This document shows, one piece after another, positions 24,440 to 32,736 of a stretch of DNA of 38,898 nt. How positions within the stretch are numbered: position 1 is the stretch's first letter; the number at the start of each line of letters is the position of its first letter. This DNA is from Bacteroidota bacterium. Lineage in GTDB: Bacteria; Bacteroidota; Bacteroidia; Chitinophagales; Chitinophagaceae. The stretch covers positions 1 to 38,898 of the forward strand of contig JAPLEO010000106.1 of assembly GCA_026391125.1 (NCBI GenBank), written 5' to 3'. The notes under the pieces were generated by a model. The model was given only the letters and a program-made list of their open reading frames with translations. It was not told where the DNA came from and searched no databases. Position numbers and translations under genes: made by a program.

Positions 24440-25237
24440 ATGTATTCTCCAGTCAAATTATTTTTCAAATTCATCAAATACAAGTGGGATGCTTCCAATG
24501 CTAGAGGGCATGGTGTGCACTCGCCATTTGTGTACGATTTTATTCGAAAGGTATTGATGGATCAACGCCATTTTTATGCGTATGAGAAAATTGAATCCTG
24601 CAGAAATGAAATGCTGAGAGATATGCGTTTATTGCATGTAGAGGACTTTGGGGCTGGATCTAGGTTGAAAAAAACTAACCAAAGAACGGTTAGCGAAATT
24701 GCGAATTCTTCGCTCAAGCCAAAAAAGTATAGCCAGCTGATCTTTCGAATTGTAAATTATTATGAAGCAAAAAATATCCTTGAATTAGGAACCTCACTTG
24801 GTATAACAACTTCCTATTTGGCATCTGCAAATGAACAGGCATTTGTGTATACCATGGAAGGGTCAAATGAAATTGCAGGAGTTGCAAAATCGAATTTTGA
24901 AAAATTGCAATTGAAAAATATAACAACAATTGTAGGGAATTTCGATGATACACTTCCCCAATTTATGACCTCTGAAAAAATATTGGATTTTGTTTTTGTT
25001 GATGGAAACCATCGCAAAGAACCTACGTTGCGTTACTTCAATTTATTACTCCCGAAAATACACGAGCATTCTATTTTAATATTTGATGATATTCATTGGA
25101 GTGAGGAAATGGAAGCTGCCTGGAAGGAAATTCAAAAGCATCCTCAAGTAATGGTTACGATTGATCTGTTCTTTATTGGATTAGTTTTTTTTCGAAAAGA
25201 AAATAAAGCAAAGCAGGATTTTTCAATCAATTTTTGA
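24440..25237 (+). CDS. Class I SAM-dependent methyltransferase
   Basis: A 265-aa methyltransferase, probably of the Methyltransf_24/O-methyltransferase type. The SAM-binding motif I is NILELGTSLGITTSYLA (about 112-128); YTMEGSNEIAGVA is the acidic motif II region; LDFVFVDGNH is motif III; ILIFDDIHWS follows. A conserved N-terminal segment, RGHGVHSPFVYDFIRKVL (22-39), is typical of a Bacteroidota family. The substrate is unknown. It overlaps no neighbour but starts 1 bp after the membrane protein stop. Confidence 0.82.
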   Translation: MYSPVKLFFKFIKYKWDASNARGHGVHSPFVYDFIRKVLMDQRHFYAYEKIESCRNEMLRDMRLLHVEDFGAGSRLKKTNQRTVSEIANSSLKPKKYSQLIFRIVNYYEAKNILELGTSLGITTSYLASANEQAFVYTMEGSNEIAGVAKSNFEKLQLKNITTIVGNFDDTLPQFMTSEKILDFVFVDGNHRKEPTLRYFNLLLPKIHEHSILIFDDIHWSEEMEAAWKEIQKHPQVMVTIDLFFIGLVFFRKENKAKQDFSINF

Positions 25238-25275
25238 GCAAAGCTTTTTGAAGCGTTGCCTGCTAACTGTTTGCT

Positions 25276-25283
25276 TATATTTG
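25276..25283 (+). promoter_or_regulatory. Candidate -7 element of the rRNA methyltransferase gene
   Basis: TATATTTG, a full TAnnTTTG match, 14 bp before the TTG start. TTG words lie 17 bp (25256-25258) and about 25 bp upstream. If real, the mRNA leader would be under 12 nt. Confidence 0.35.
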
Positions 25284-25297
25284 CTAAAAAATAGCTA

Positions 25298-26650
25298 TTG
25301 GCAGTTCCTACAGCATTGATTCAATCTTTACAAACAGCAACCGGATTTCAACAGGAGGCTTTTGAAGCAGTTCATGCATCTGGAGAACAAATTGTTTCAA
25401 TCAGATTAAACCCCGCAAAGCCAATAGAACTTTCCCATCTTCCTATCTCAGACAATGTGAAATGGTGTGAAAATGGTAGGTATTTAGCTGAACGGCCATT
25501 TTTCACCTTCGATCCTTTTTTGCATGCAGGGGCCTATTATGTGCAAGAAGCAAGCAGTATGTTTCTTTGGCAAGCAATTCAACAAACTGTTCCAAACACA
25601 GCAGGTAAAAAAGTATTGGATCTATGTGCTGCCCCTGGTGGAAAGTCTACACTGTTAGCTAGTTATTTTACAGATGGGTTGCTGGTTGCCAATGAAGTCA
25701 TTAAAAACAGGGCCAACATATTGGTGGAGAATTGTAGTAAGTGGGGAGGAGGAAATTTAATTGTGACGAACAATGATCCTTCTCATTTTCAGTCTTTACC
25801 CAATTTTTTTGATCTATTGATGATTGATGCGCCTTGCAGCGGGAGTGGATTATTCCGAAAAGATCCAGATGCGATACAAGAATGGAGTGAGGCAAATGTG
25901 GCCCTTTGCTGTCAACGTCAACAAAGAATCTTGGCCGATGCCCTTCCTTGTTTAGCGGAAGAGGGTATCCTGATCTATTCAACTTGTTCCTATTCTCAAG
26001 AAGAGGATGAATCAATATGTGATTGGCTACTGGAAGAAATGGATATGGAATCTATTCCTTTGAAAATCGAGAAAGACTGGGGTATTGTGGAAACGCATGC
26101 AACAGTTCATGGGGCAGCAGGTTATCGGTTTTATCCCGATCAAATAAAGGGAGAAGGCTTTTTTTTAGCCTGTTTTCGAAAAAAAACGGGTAGCTTTTCT
26201 ACTAAAATAAAGTTAAAAGCTTTGCCTGCAACTTCAAAAGCTCAGGTTCAAATCCTTCAATCTCATATTTTATTACCTGAAAATCTTTCTTTTTTCGATC
26301 AAAACGAGTCGATAAGGGCAATAGAAACCAAATGGTTGAGCCATTTGAGTAGTTTGGCAAGCCATTTGTATATTAAGAAGGCAGGCGTTGAAATTGCTAG
26401 TTTGAAAGGCAAGGATCTTGTTCCTGCACATGAATTGGCTTTGAGTGGATGGATTTTAGGCGGGTATCCCTCGATTGAGTTAGATCTAGAGCATGCTTTA
26501 TTGTATCTAAAAAGGAAGGAATACCGGGTTGAGGGGCAAAATGGATGGAATTTAATGCGTTATGGTGGTCAGCCACTTGGGTGGGCTAAAATTTTGCCAA
26601 ATCGCATCAATAATTATTATCCTGCCGAATGGCGTATACTAAAAGAGTAA
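25298..26650 (+). CDS. rRNA cytosine-C5 methyltransferase, RsmF-like
   Basis: A 450-aa NOL1/NOP2/Sun-family methyltransferase. The N-terminus has SIRLNPAKP. The SAM site is VLDLCAAPGGKST (106-118). Both catalytic Cys are present: Cys180 in IDAPCSGSG and Cys230 in YSTCSYSQEED. A C-terminal domain (about 300-450) resembles RsmF/YebU, which makes m5C1407 in 16S rRNA in E. coli. The start is TTG: an in-frame TAG at 25292-25294 rules out anything further upstream, and the reading frame is needed from there to keep the family N-terminus. Alternative: RsmB, but the C-terminal domain favours RsmF. Confidence 0.88.
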   Translation: MAVPTALIQSLQTATGFQQEAFEAVHASGEQIVSIRLNPAKPIELSHLPISDNVKWCENGRYLAERPFFTFDPFLHAGAYYVQEASSMFLWQAIQQTVPNTAGKKVLDLCAAPGGKSTLLASYFTDGLLVANEVIKNRANILVENCSKWGGGNLIVTNNDPSHFQSLPNFFDLLMIDAPCSGSGLFRKDPDAIQEWSEANVALCCQRQQRILADALPCLAEEGILIYSTCSYSQEEDESICDWLLEEMDMESIPLKIEKDWGIVETHATVHGAAGYRFYPDQIKGEGFFLACFRKKTGSFSTKIKLKALPATSKAQVQILQSHILLPENLSFFDQNESIRAIETKWLSHLSSLASHLYIKKAGVEIASLKGKDLVPAHELALSGWILGGYPSIELDLEHALLYLKRKEYRVEGQNGWNLMRYGGQPLGWAKILPNRINNYYPAEWRILKE

Positions 26651-26680
26651 TTTTACGTTTATAGGTTAGTATCTGTTCAT

Positions 26681-27754
26681 ATGAAGTATTTAGGTTGGTT
26701 CATCATTAGTTTCCTTGCCCTTGCTGCTACAGCACAGGAACGCTTGGTTGTGCCAAGTACTGGAGCCACCATACAATATGCGACTAAAATAATGACCGGA
26801 CCCCAGGCTTTAAGCAGTGTTGCCGACCAATATAATGTACCTCTTAGCGTTTTGGCAAAAAGCAATAATGTAAACAGCACTATCGACCTCAGAAAAGGGG
26901 AGGAAGTTAGGATCCCACTTACTAGAGATAATTTCTTTCAAAGAAACATCATTGGAAAGTTTCAGCCAGTTTATCATATTTTCAAAGCAGGTGAGACCCT
27001 TGCAACAATTAGTATCCGCTATAATAAAATCAGTATAGATACATTGAGAAGTTGGAATAATCTTCCAGATGAAATTGTGGTAGATAGCAAAGCTCTTGTA
27101 GTTGGATTTGTTTTAAACAAAAAAGCTACTTATTCTACTGCCAGTTATCAAGCAATTGCTTATGATACCATTCCCAATCCGAATATCTATGATGCGGCTA
27201 AATTTGGTCCGAAGGAAATCAAAGGTGAACTAAAGCCAGTACCAGTTCCTGTTCCTAAGCCTCCGGTATTATTGCCTGTTGCCAAAACAAACAATCCTAC
27301 GGATGCGAATAATACCGCAAAGACTGCCGCCAATAATTCTAATAATACCTTCCCGAATAGAAAGCCAACACTTGTTGTGCCTACTTTAGTTCAAACGGAA
27401 GGGGATTTTAGTTATCGCCCAAGGTCTAATGATGAAGGATTTTTTGCGCACACTTATTACGTGCGTATAAAAGATCGGGCATACCAAGCCATTACAGGTG
27501 ATGCCTCTACTTTTAAAACTATTAGTGGTTGGAATGATCGAAAATTCTATGTGCTAATTAATGAGATCATCCCTGGCACGATAGTTAGAATTACTAGTGC
27601 AAACAATAAAAGCGTTTGTGCAAAAGTATTGGGTCCACTCCCTGAAACCAAAGGTGCTGCTGGTTTAGTAATTAGGATGAATAATGCCGCAGCAGCTGCA
27701 TTGGGCGTAGATGATCAACGCTTTATTGTTACCATCACTTATGTGGAATATTAA
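26681..27754 (+). CDS. LysM protein with double-psi-barrel-like C-terminus
   Basis: A 357-aa exported protein. The signal peptide is MKYLGWFIISFLALAATAQ. Two LysM-type peptidoglycan-binding modules follow: about 27-80 (a divergent copy, TGPQALSSVADQYNVPLSVLAKSN) and 100-145 (HIFKAGETLATISIRYNKIS). A Pro-rich, Asn/Thr-rich linker (about 185-230) comes next. The C-terminus (PGTIVRITSANNKSVCAKVL ... LVIRMNNAAAAALGV) resembles the RlpA/DPBB domain. It lacks a visible transglycosylase catalytic set, so it is probably a wall-binding or wall-remodelling protein. It follows the rRNA methyltransferase by 30 bp and precedes the rhodanese-thioredoxin gene by 15 bp. Confidence 0.82.
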   Translation: MKYLGWFIISFLALAATAQERLVVPSTGATIQYATKIMTGPQALSSVADQYNVPLSVLAKSNNVNSTIDLRKGEEVRIPLTRDNFFQRNIIGKFQPVYHIFKAGETLATISIRYNKISIDTLRSWNNLPDEIVVDSKALVVGFVLNKKATYSTASYQAIAYDTIPNPNIYDAAKFGPKEIKGELKPVPVPVPKPPVLLPVAKTNNPTDANNTAKTAANNSNNTFPNRKPTLVVPTLVQTEGDFSYRPRSNDEGFFAHTYYVRIKDRAYQAITGDASTFKTISGWNDRKFYVLINEIIPGTIVRITSANNKSVCAKVLGPLPETKGAAGLVIRMNNAAAAALGVDDQRFIVTITYVEY

Positions 27755-27769
27755 TCTAAGAAAATATAT

Positions 27770-28465
27770 ATGAAAAAGATCTTTGCTATAATTTTTGTTG
27801 TTGCTAGTTTCTATGCTTGTAATACAGAAGCTCAGAACGGTGCCATGGATAGTAAAGCTTTTGAAACGGCCATGAATAGTGGAACATACCAACTGCTCGA
27901 CGTGAGAACTGCGGGAGAATTTCAGTCAGGCCATTTGAAAAATTCTTTGCAAGCCGATTGGAATAACCAAGATCAGTTTGTAGATCGTATTAAATACTTA
28001 GATAAATCAAAACCATTATTGGTATACTGCGCTTCTGGTGTAAGAAGTGGTAATGCTGCACAATACTTATTAGGGGCAGGCTTTAAAAATGTACAAAATT
28101 TAAAAGGTGGATTGAATGCTTGGAAACTGGAAGGTAAACCAGTAGAGTCTGCAGCAGCTGTTACCCAATTAACTATTGATGCCTATACTGCATCCACAAA
28201 AAAATCAGCAACTGTGTTGGTTGATTTTGGTGCAGAATGGTGTCCGCCTTGCAAAAAAATGGAACCCATTTTAAATGATTTACAAGCTGATAAAAGTATC
28301 AAATTCGAACTTGTGAAAGTTGATGGAGGAAATGATATTGATGTGATGAAAGCCAATCAGGTAAGTGCTTTACCAGTTTTTATCATTTATAAAAATGGGA
28401 AAGAAGTTTGGCGTAAACAGGGTGTTGTTGAACTGAATGAATTGAAAAAGCAACTAGCCAACTAG
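27770..28465 (+). CDS. Rhodanese-thioredoxin fusion lipoprotein
   Basis: A 231-aa two-domain protein. A signal ends in FYAC (Cys17), so it is a predicted lipoprotein facing the periplasm. The rhodanese domain (about 27-125) has DVRTAGEFQSGHL, the active loop YCASGVRSG (Cys87) and GGLNAWK. The thioredoxin domain (about 135-231) has the redox site EWCPPCKK (Cys158, Cys161) and cis-Pro in SALPVF. Both active sites are intact. It may move sulfur or repair persulfides or disulfides on exported proteins (inference). Its TAG overlaps the stop of convergent fmt in the palindrome CTAG. It shares the strand and close spacing with the LysM gene. Confidence 0.87.
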   Translation: MKKIFAIIFVVASFYACNTEAQNGAMDSKAFETAMNSGTYQLLDVRTAGEFQSGHLKNSLQADWNNQDQFVDRIKYLDKSKPLLVYCASGVRSGNAAQYLLGAGFKNVQNLKGGLNAWKLEGKPVESAAAVTQLTIDAYTASTKKSATVLVDFGAEWCPPCKKMEPILNDLQADKSIKFELVKVDGGNDIDVMKANQVSALPVFIIYKNGKEVWRKQGVVELNELKKQLAN

Positions 28466-29403
28466 TTATTCGTATTCAATACTCGATAGCCTCTTAGAAA
28501 ATCTTCTATAAGCATACGTTTCTTGCCTTCTAATTGAAGGTCTAATACATGTATATAGCCATCTAAGGCAGCAATTTTCAAATAATTTTTTCCATCACTA
28601 AGAACTGTGCCCGGTGTATCGTTGGTGCTAACAATTTCTTTTTTACTGAGGTATATTTTCAAGATCTTATTATCAAGTTTGGATAGGGCTCCGGGGAATG
28701 GAGTTAGTCCCCTGATAAAGTTGTGAATAGTATCAACCGATTGGTCCCAATTAATTTGACAATCTTCGGTGAAAAGTTTTGGCGCGTGTTTTAATTCCGC
28801 TTCATTTTCTAAAACAATTTGCTTGGTTTCTATTAAGCTGTTTTCGGAAATGCCTTTCACTGTTTCTACCAACACAGTAGCCCCAATCTCTTTCATTCGA
28901 TCATGTACCTCGCCAGTTGTTTCATCTGGTCCGATCGCAAAGCTTTTTTGCAAAAGGATATCTCCAGTATCAATCTCATGCTGTAATTTGAATGTAGTAA
29001 CGCCAGTTTCTTTTTCACCATTAATAACCGCCCAATGAATCGGCGCAGCACCTCTGTAATGTGGCAACAGAGATCCGTGTAAATTAATAGTTCCGTTGGG
29101 TGGCATGCTCCAAACTATTTCTGGTAACATTCTAAAAGCAACCACTACTTGTAAGTCGGCTTGAAGAGCTCGAAGTGACGTTATAAAATCAGGGTTCTTT
29201 AATTTTTCTGGCTGAAGAATGAAGAGGCCTTTTTCTATGGCATATTTTTTTACTGCACTTTCGGTTAATTTCATTCCTCTTCCTGCAGGTTTATCTGGTG
29301 CTGTAATCACACCTACAATATTGCAGCCTGCATCAACTAGTGCTGCCAATGAAGCCACCGCAAAATCTGGTGTTCCCATAAATACGATGCGTAAATCCTT
29401 CAT
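28462..29403 (-). CDS. fmt: Methionyl-tRNA formyltransferase
   Basis: A 313-aa Fmt that formylates initiator Met-tRNA. The N-terminal domain has RIVFMGTPDFAVASL, APDKPAGRG, the catalytic region NLHGSLLPHYRGAAPIHWAV and EIDTGDILL. The C-terminal OB-like domain, needed for tRNA binding, follows (about 206-310). I take the ATG at 29403, which begins MKDLRIVFMG like the family. ATGs at 29412 and 29430 add 3 or 9 residues; a gaggg lies 7 bp before 29412. A longer frame to 29547 would run into the upstream gene. Confidence 0.96.
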   Translation of the reverse strand: MKDLRIVFMGTPDFAVASLAALVDAGCNIVGVITAPDKPAGRGMKLTESAVKKYAIEKGLFILQPEKLKNPDFITSLRALQADLQVVVAFRMLPEIVWSMPPNGTINLHGSLLPHYRGAAPIHWAVINGEKETGVTTFKLQHEIDTGDILLQKSFAIGPDETTGEVHDRMKEIGATVLVETVKGISENSLIETKQIVLENEAELKHAPKLFTEDCQINWDQSVDTIHNFIRGLTPFPGALSKLDNKILKIYLSKKEIVSTNDTPGTVLSDGKNYLKIAALDGYIHVLDLQLEGKKRMLIEDFLRGYRVLNTNN

Positions 29404-29449
29404 TGCGTTCATAGCTGTACCCTCATTCATGGCGCGAAGATAATCTTCG

Positions 29450-30718
29450 CTATTCAAAATCTTTATAGAGTAAATATTTCTTTCTGATTGTTTTAAAAGC
29501 AGTGAGTTTAGGTTCCCAACTTTTTCTGATCTCAGCTTCTGATACACCTGATTTAAGTTGTTCCATCAAATCACTATTGCCAGCGAGCTTGTTGAAGAAA
29601 TAATCTGTTGGCTTGCCCGACTTTGGCTTCAAGAAGAAATTTTCTTTGTCGGGGAATAGCTGATAAGCTTGAAGTAAGTATTTGATCTGTACTTTATTGT
29701 TAATCTGTTTTAAAACTACTTCTTGTGATCCGTACAGATTCCAACCATAACAAAGCTGATCTTTCAGTTTCGGCTCTTTCGCACCATCTCTACTTGTTGG
29801 AGTGAATGCGTAAAGTGTATTGGGTAGTTTAGGCGAACCAAAGATGGCAAATGCGTGATCGGTACCTCTGCCTTCACTCAATGAAGTTCCTTCAAAGAAA
29901 CAATTGCTTCCATACCAATACACCGAACTGATATCGGGTAGATTTGGAGAAGGTTTGATCGGTAAAACATATTTTGATTGGTGTGTATAGTTGGCACATT
30001 TGATGACTAGAAAATGGAAAGCAGTATCCTTCGAATTATTAGCCCTTTGATAATAGGCATATTTCTCATTTGCTTTAGCATTTAACCACTTTTCTCCAGC
30101 GATCATCATTGCATATTCACCAATGGTCATTCCATAAACAATTGGAATGGGCTGCATACCTATATAGCTTTTGTATGCGGTATCAAGTACCGGACCATCT
30201 ACAAAAAAACCATTGGGGTTGGGGCGATCAAGTATGATCAACGGCTTGCTATTTTCAAAAGCAGCTTCCATATAATCTTGAAGAGAGGAGATATAAGTAT
30301 AATAACGAGTGCCCACATCTTGGATATCGAACAGCAGTATATCAACATCTTTTAAGTCTTCAGCAGAAGGTCTACGTTTCTTTCCATACAAAGAGATCAC
30401 AGGGATGCCGGTGGCGGAATCGACATAATTATCTACTTTCTCTCCTGCATCAGCCTTGCCGCGAAAACCATGTTCGGGACCGAATGCAATAACTATTTTG
30501 ATACCTAATTTCTGTAGGGTATCAACCAAATGACTTGTTCCGATAGTGGCTGTATTATTGGCGAAAATGCCCACTCTTTTATTTTTCAAAAGCGGTACAT
30601 AAGTGTCTGTACGGTAGGCAGCTGGGGTAATCGCAGCTTGACTTGAACGGTTGGAGTTCTGTGAAAACGCCGTTAAAACTAAGAATAGGAAAGCAAGGCT
30701 CAGGTATGACTTCTTCAT
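29450..30718 (-). CDS. DUF1343 protein, NamZ-type exo-muramidase
   Basis: A 422-aa exported protein. The signal peptide MKKSYLSLAFLFLVLTAFSQ starts at the ATG at 30718; upstream in-frame sequence to 30829 is not needed. DUF1343 motifs visible are KRVGIFANNTATIG, FGPEHGFRGKADAGE (about 95-109), LLFDIQDVGTRYYTY, LDRPNPNG and SEGRGTDHAF. Characterised members (NamZ of Bacillus and Tannerella) release terminal N-acetylmuramic acid from peptidoglycan chains, so this protein probably does the same in the periplasm. A muramidase fits the dipeptide epimerase at 17.3 kb as part of murein recycling. The gene starts divergently from the FKBP gene and precedes fmt by 46 bp. Confidence 0.88.
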   Translation of the reverse strand: MKKSYLSLAFLFLVLTAFSQNSNRSSQAAITPAAYRTDTYVPLLKNKRVGIFANNTATIGTSHLVDTLQKLGIKIVIAFGPEHGFRGKADAGEKVDNYVDSATGIPVISLYGKKRRPSAEDLKDVDILLFDIQDVGTRYYTYISSLQDYMEAAFENSKPLIILDRPNPNGFFVDGPVLDTAYKSYIGMQPIPIVYGMTIGEYAMMIAGEKWLNAKANEKYAYYQRANNSKDTAFHFLVIKCANYTHQSKYVLPIKPSPNLPDISSVYWYGSNCFFEGTSLSEGRGTDHAFAIFGSPKLPNTLYAFTPTSRDGAKEPKLKDQLCYGWNLYGSQEVVLKQINNKVQIKYLLQAYQLFPDKENFFLKPKSGKPTDYFFNKLAGNSDLMEQLKSGVSEAEIRKSWEPKLTAFKTIRKKYLLYKDFE

Positions 30719-30779
30719 TAAACTGACTTTAGATTTGAAAGTTAATGAAAAATACTTCCTAATTTTTGTTTTAGGATTG

Positions 30780-30787
30780 TACTTTTG
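30780..30787 (+). promoter_or_regulatory. Candidate -7 element of the FKBP gene
   Basis: TACTTTTG matches TAnnTTTG and would give a leader of about 60 nt. I see no clear -33 TTTG at 19-21 bp. Confidence 0.35.
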
Positions 30788-30851
30788 CCCCGGAAATCGG
30801 AATTCCTTACAATATACTGAGCTCCACATTTTTCAATTACAAAAATTAAAC

Positions 30852-31304
30852 ATGCAACAAGTTAAAAAAGGTGATACTGTAAAAGTGCATTATCATGGTA
30901 AACTTACTGATGGTTCAACTTTCGATTCTTCTGAAGGACGCGAGCCGCTTGAATTTGAAGTAGGAAGTGGAATGGTGATTCCTGGTTTCGATGAAGGTGT
31001 AACTGGAATGGTGATTGGTGAGAAAAAAACCATCCATATCCCAAATACAGAAGCATACGGTCCAAAGCAAGAAGATATGGTGATGGAATTTCCTAAAGAT
31101 CGTTTCCCTGCTGATATGGTTCCAGAAGTTGGAATGCAACTAAATATGAGTAATGGTTCTGGTCAGAATTTTCCTGTAGTGATTGTCGATGTTCGTGATG
31201 AAGTGGTAATCTTAGATGCGAATCATCCACTAGCTGGTCAGGACCTAATCTTTGATCTAGAATTAGTAGCAATCGATGCAAAGAGCATGATCATTATGCC
31301 TTAA
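30852..31304 (+). CDS. FKBP-type peptidyl-prolyl isomerase, SlyD-like
   Basis: A 150-aa FKBP of the SlyD/FkpB type. It starts MQQVKKGDTVKVHYHGKL, has TDGSTFDSSEGREPLEFEVG and IPGFDEGVTGM in the isomerase core. A chaperone-like insert (about 70-125, TEAYGPKQEDMVMEFPKDRF ... MQLNMSNGSGQNFPVVIVDV) follows, and the core resumes with ANHPLAGQDLIFDLELV. There is no signal peptide, so it works in the cytoplasm. It lacks the His/Cys-rich metal-binding tail of E. coli SlyD. An in-frame upstream ORF to 30651 is not needed; the family begins at the ATG at 30852. Confidence 0.95.
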   Translation: MQQVKKGDTVKVHYHGKLTDGSTFDSSEGREPLEFEVGSGMVIPGFDEGVTGMVIGEKKTIHIPNTEAYGPKQEDMVMEFPKDRFPADMVPEVGMQLNMSNGSGQNFPVVIVDVRDEVVILDANHPLAGQDLIFDLELVAIDAKSMIIMP

Positions 31305-31323
31305 TCGAGTACAATATTTTTGA

Positions 31324-31355
31324 AATGCCTCCGAGTTCTCGGGGGCATTTTTTTT
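31324..31355 (+). terminator. Terminator of the FKBP gene
   Basis: A 12-bp stem (aatgcctccgag / ctcgggggcatt, one T-G pair) with a tt loop, followed by a T run. It lies 20 bp past the stop. Confidence 0.88.
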
Positions 31356-31380
31356 GAATTTCGAGTTTTGAATTTTGCCT

Positions 31381-31410
31381 TTTGACTTGGCTCTCACAAA
31401 CCCTATCTTG
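31381..31410 (+). promoter_or_regulatory. Candidate promoter of pepT
   Basis: TTTG (31381-31384), a 19-bp spacer and TATCTTG (31404-31410), one base off TAnnTTTG. The leader would be about 10 nt, to the ATG at 31427. Confidence 0.45.
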
Positions 31411-31426
31411 CACAAAAATTATCGCG

Positions 31427-32674
31427 ATGCCTCTTGATTATAATTTTACGGTTAGTGAAAGATTGATGCGTTATGTACAGATTGATACGCAAAGTGATCC
31501 GAATAGCCAATCTCATCCGAGCACCGAAAAACAGAAAACATTATCAGCCTTACTTGCTGCTGAATTGTTGGCAATGGGTATCGTTGATGCTCATACTGAT
31601 GAATACGGATATGTGTATGCAACCATACCTGCCAATAGTCCCAAAAATATTCCTACCATTTGCTTTTGTGCCCATGTTGATACTGCCCCAGACTGCAGTG
31701 GCACAGACGTGAAACCTATTCTGCACAAGTATTATAACGGAGTAGATATAGTTTTACCTGATGATCAAAACCAAGTGATCACTACCAATAAATATCCTTA
31801 TTTATTAAAGCATTTGAATAGTGATATTATCACTGCAAGTGGTAAAACATTGTTAGGTGGAGATGATAAAGCCGGTGTTTCGATTATTATGGATCTGGCA
31901 AATTATTTGGCGCAACATCCAGAAATTCTACATGGTACGATTCGGATTTTGTTTACCCCCGATGAAGAAGTGGGAAGGGGTACAGATAAACTGGATATGA
32001 AAAAATTAGCCGCAGATTTTGGATATACACTAGATGGTGGTGCATATGGTGATTTTGAAGATGAAACCTTTAGTGCCGATGCTGCGATTATTACTATTCA
32101 AGGTGTGATCGCTCATCCCGGAGATGGAAAAAATAAATTGGTGAATGCACTGAAAATTGGAGGCGAAATTTTAGCAGCACTTCCAAAAGATTCTTGGAGT
32201 CCGGAAACAACAGAGGGTAGAGAAGGTTTTGTTCATCCCGTTTCATTTGAGGGTGGATCAGAAAAAGCAATCCTTGAATTCATAGTTCGCGACTTTGATA
32301 GTAACAAATTGGTTGATTATGAACAACGATTAAAAGGGATTGCAGAAACGGTGCTTTTAAAACATCCAAAAGCTTCGATGCAGTTTGAAGTAAAAGAACA
32401 GTATCGAAATATGAAGGAAGTTTTGGATAATCATCCTCAGGTTAGTGCCTATGCAAAAGAAGCATATGATCGTCTGGGCATTAGCATGCACAAAACGCCG
32501 ATAAGGGGCGGTACCGATGGAAGTAGATTGAGTTTTATTGGCCTGCCCTGTGCCAATATATTTACGGGGATGCAAGCGATTCATAGTAAACACGAATGGA
32601 TTGGGGTTAAGGACATGGAACAGGCAGTTAACGTTTTAGTTGAATTGGTACAGGTATGGGAATTACATGCTTAG
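31427..32674 (+). CDS. pepT: Peptidase T (tripeptidase)
   Basis: A 415-aa M20B aminopeptidase that splits N-terminal residues off tripeptides. The zinc site is FCAHVDTAPD (His83, Asp85), LLGGDDKAG (144-150, bridging Asp146), FTPDEEVGRG (Glu180, Glu181), YTLDGG and the C-terminal HSKHEW. HPGDGKNKLVNA marks the dimerisation domain. I chose the ATG at 31427 (MPLDYNFTVSERLMRYVQ); the in-frame TTG at 31382 would overlap the promoter. It is cytoplasmic, with no operon partner. Confidence 0.97.
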   Translation: MPLDYNFTVSERLMRYVQIDTQSDPNSQSHPSTEKQKTLSALLAAELLAMGIVDAHTDEYGYVYATIPANSPKNIPTICFCAHVDTAPDCSGTDVKPILHKYYNGVDIVLPDDQNQVITTNKYPYLLKHLNSDIITASGKTLLGGDDKAGVSIIMDLANYLAQHPEILHGTIRILFTPDEEVGRGTDKLDMKKLAADFGYTLDGGAYGDFEDETFSADAAIITIQGVIAHPGDGKNKLVNALKIGGEILAALPKDSWSPETTEGREGFVHPVSFEGGSEKAILEFIVRDFDSNKLVDYEQRLKGIAETVLLKHPKASMQFEVKEQYRNMKEVLDNHPQVSAYAKEAYDRLGISMHKTPIRGGTDGSRLSFIGLPCANIFTGMQAIHSKHEWIGVKDMEQAVNVLVELVQVWELHA

Positions 32675-32676
32675 TG

Positions 32677-32693
32677 TAATATTTTTAATATTA
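32677..32693. repeat. AT-only palindrome after pepT
   Basis: TAATATT-TTT-AATATTA, a perfect 7-bp dyad just after the pepT stop and 44 bp before the SPFH gene. It may be a weak terminator or part of the SPFH promoter region. Confidence 0.35.
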
Positions 32694-32736
32694 TAGCGAC
32701 ATATATTATACTTAACTTAGATTAAAATAATTTTTT

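Noticed and set aside
29404..29547. N-terminal extension of fmt to 29547
   Set aside because: It runs into the end of the DUF1343 gene on the same strand; the Fmt family starts at the ATG at 29403 (or 29412).
30651..30851. N-terminal extension of the FKBP gene to 30651
   Set aside because: The added segment overlaps the divergent muramidase gene and its promoter region; the family starts at the ATG at 30852.
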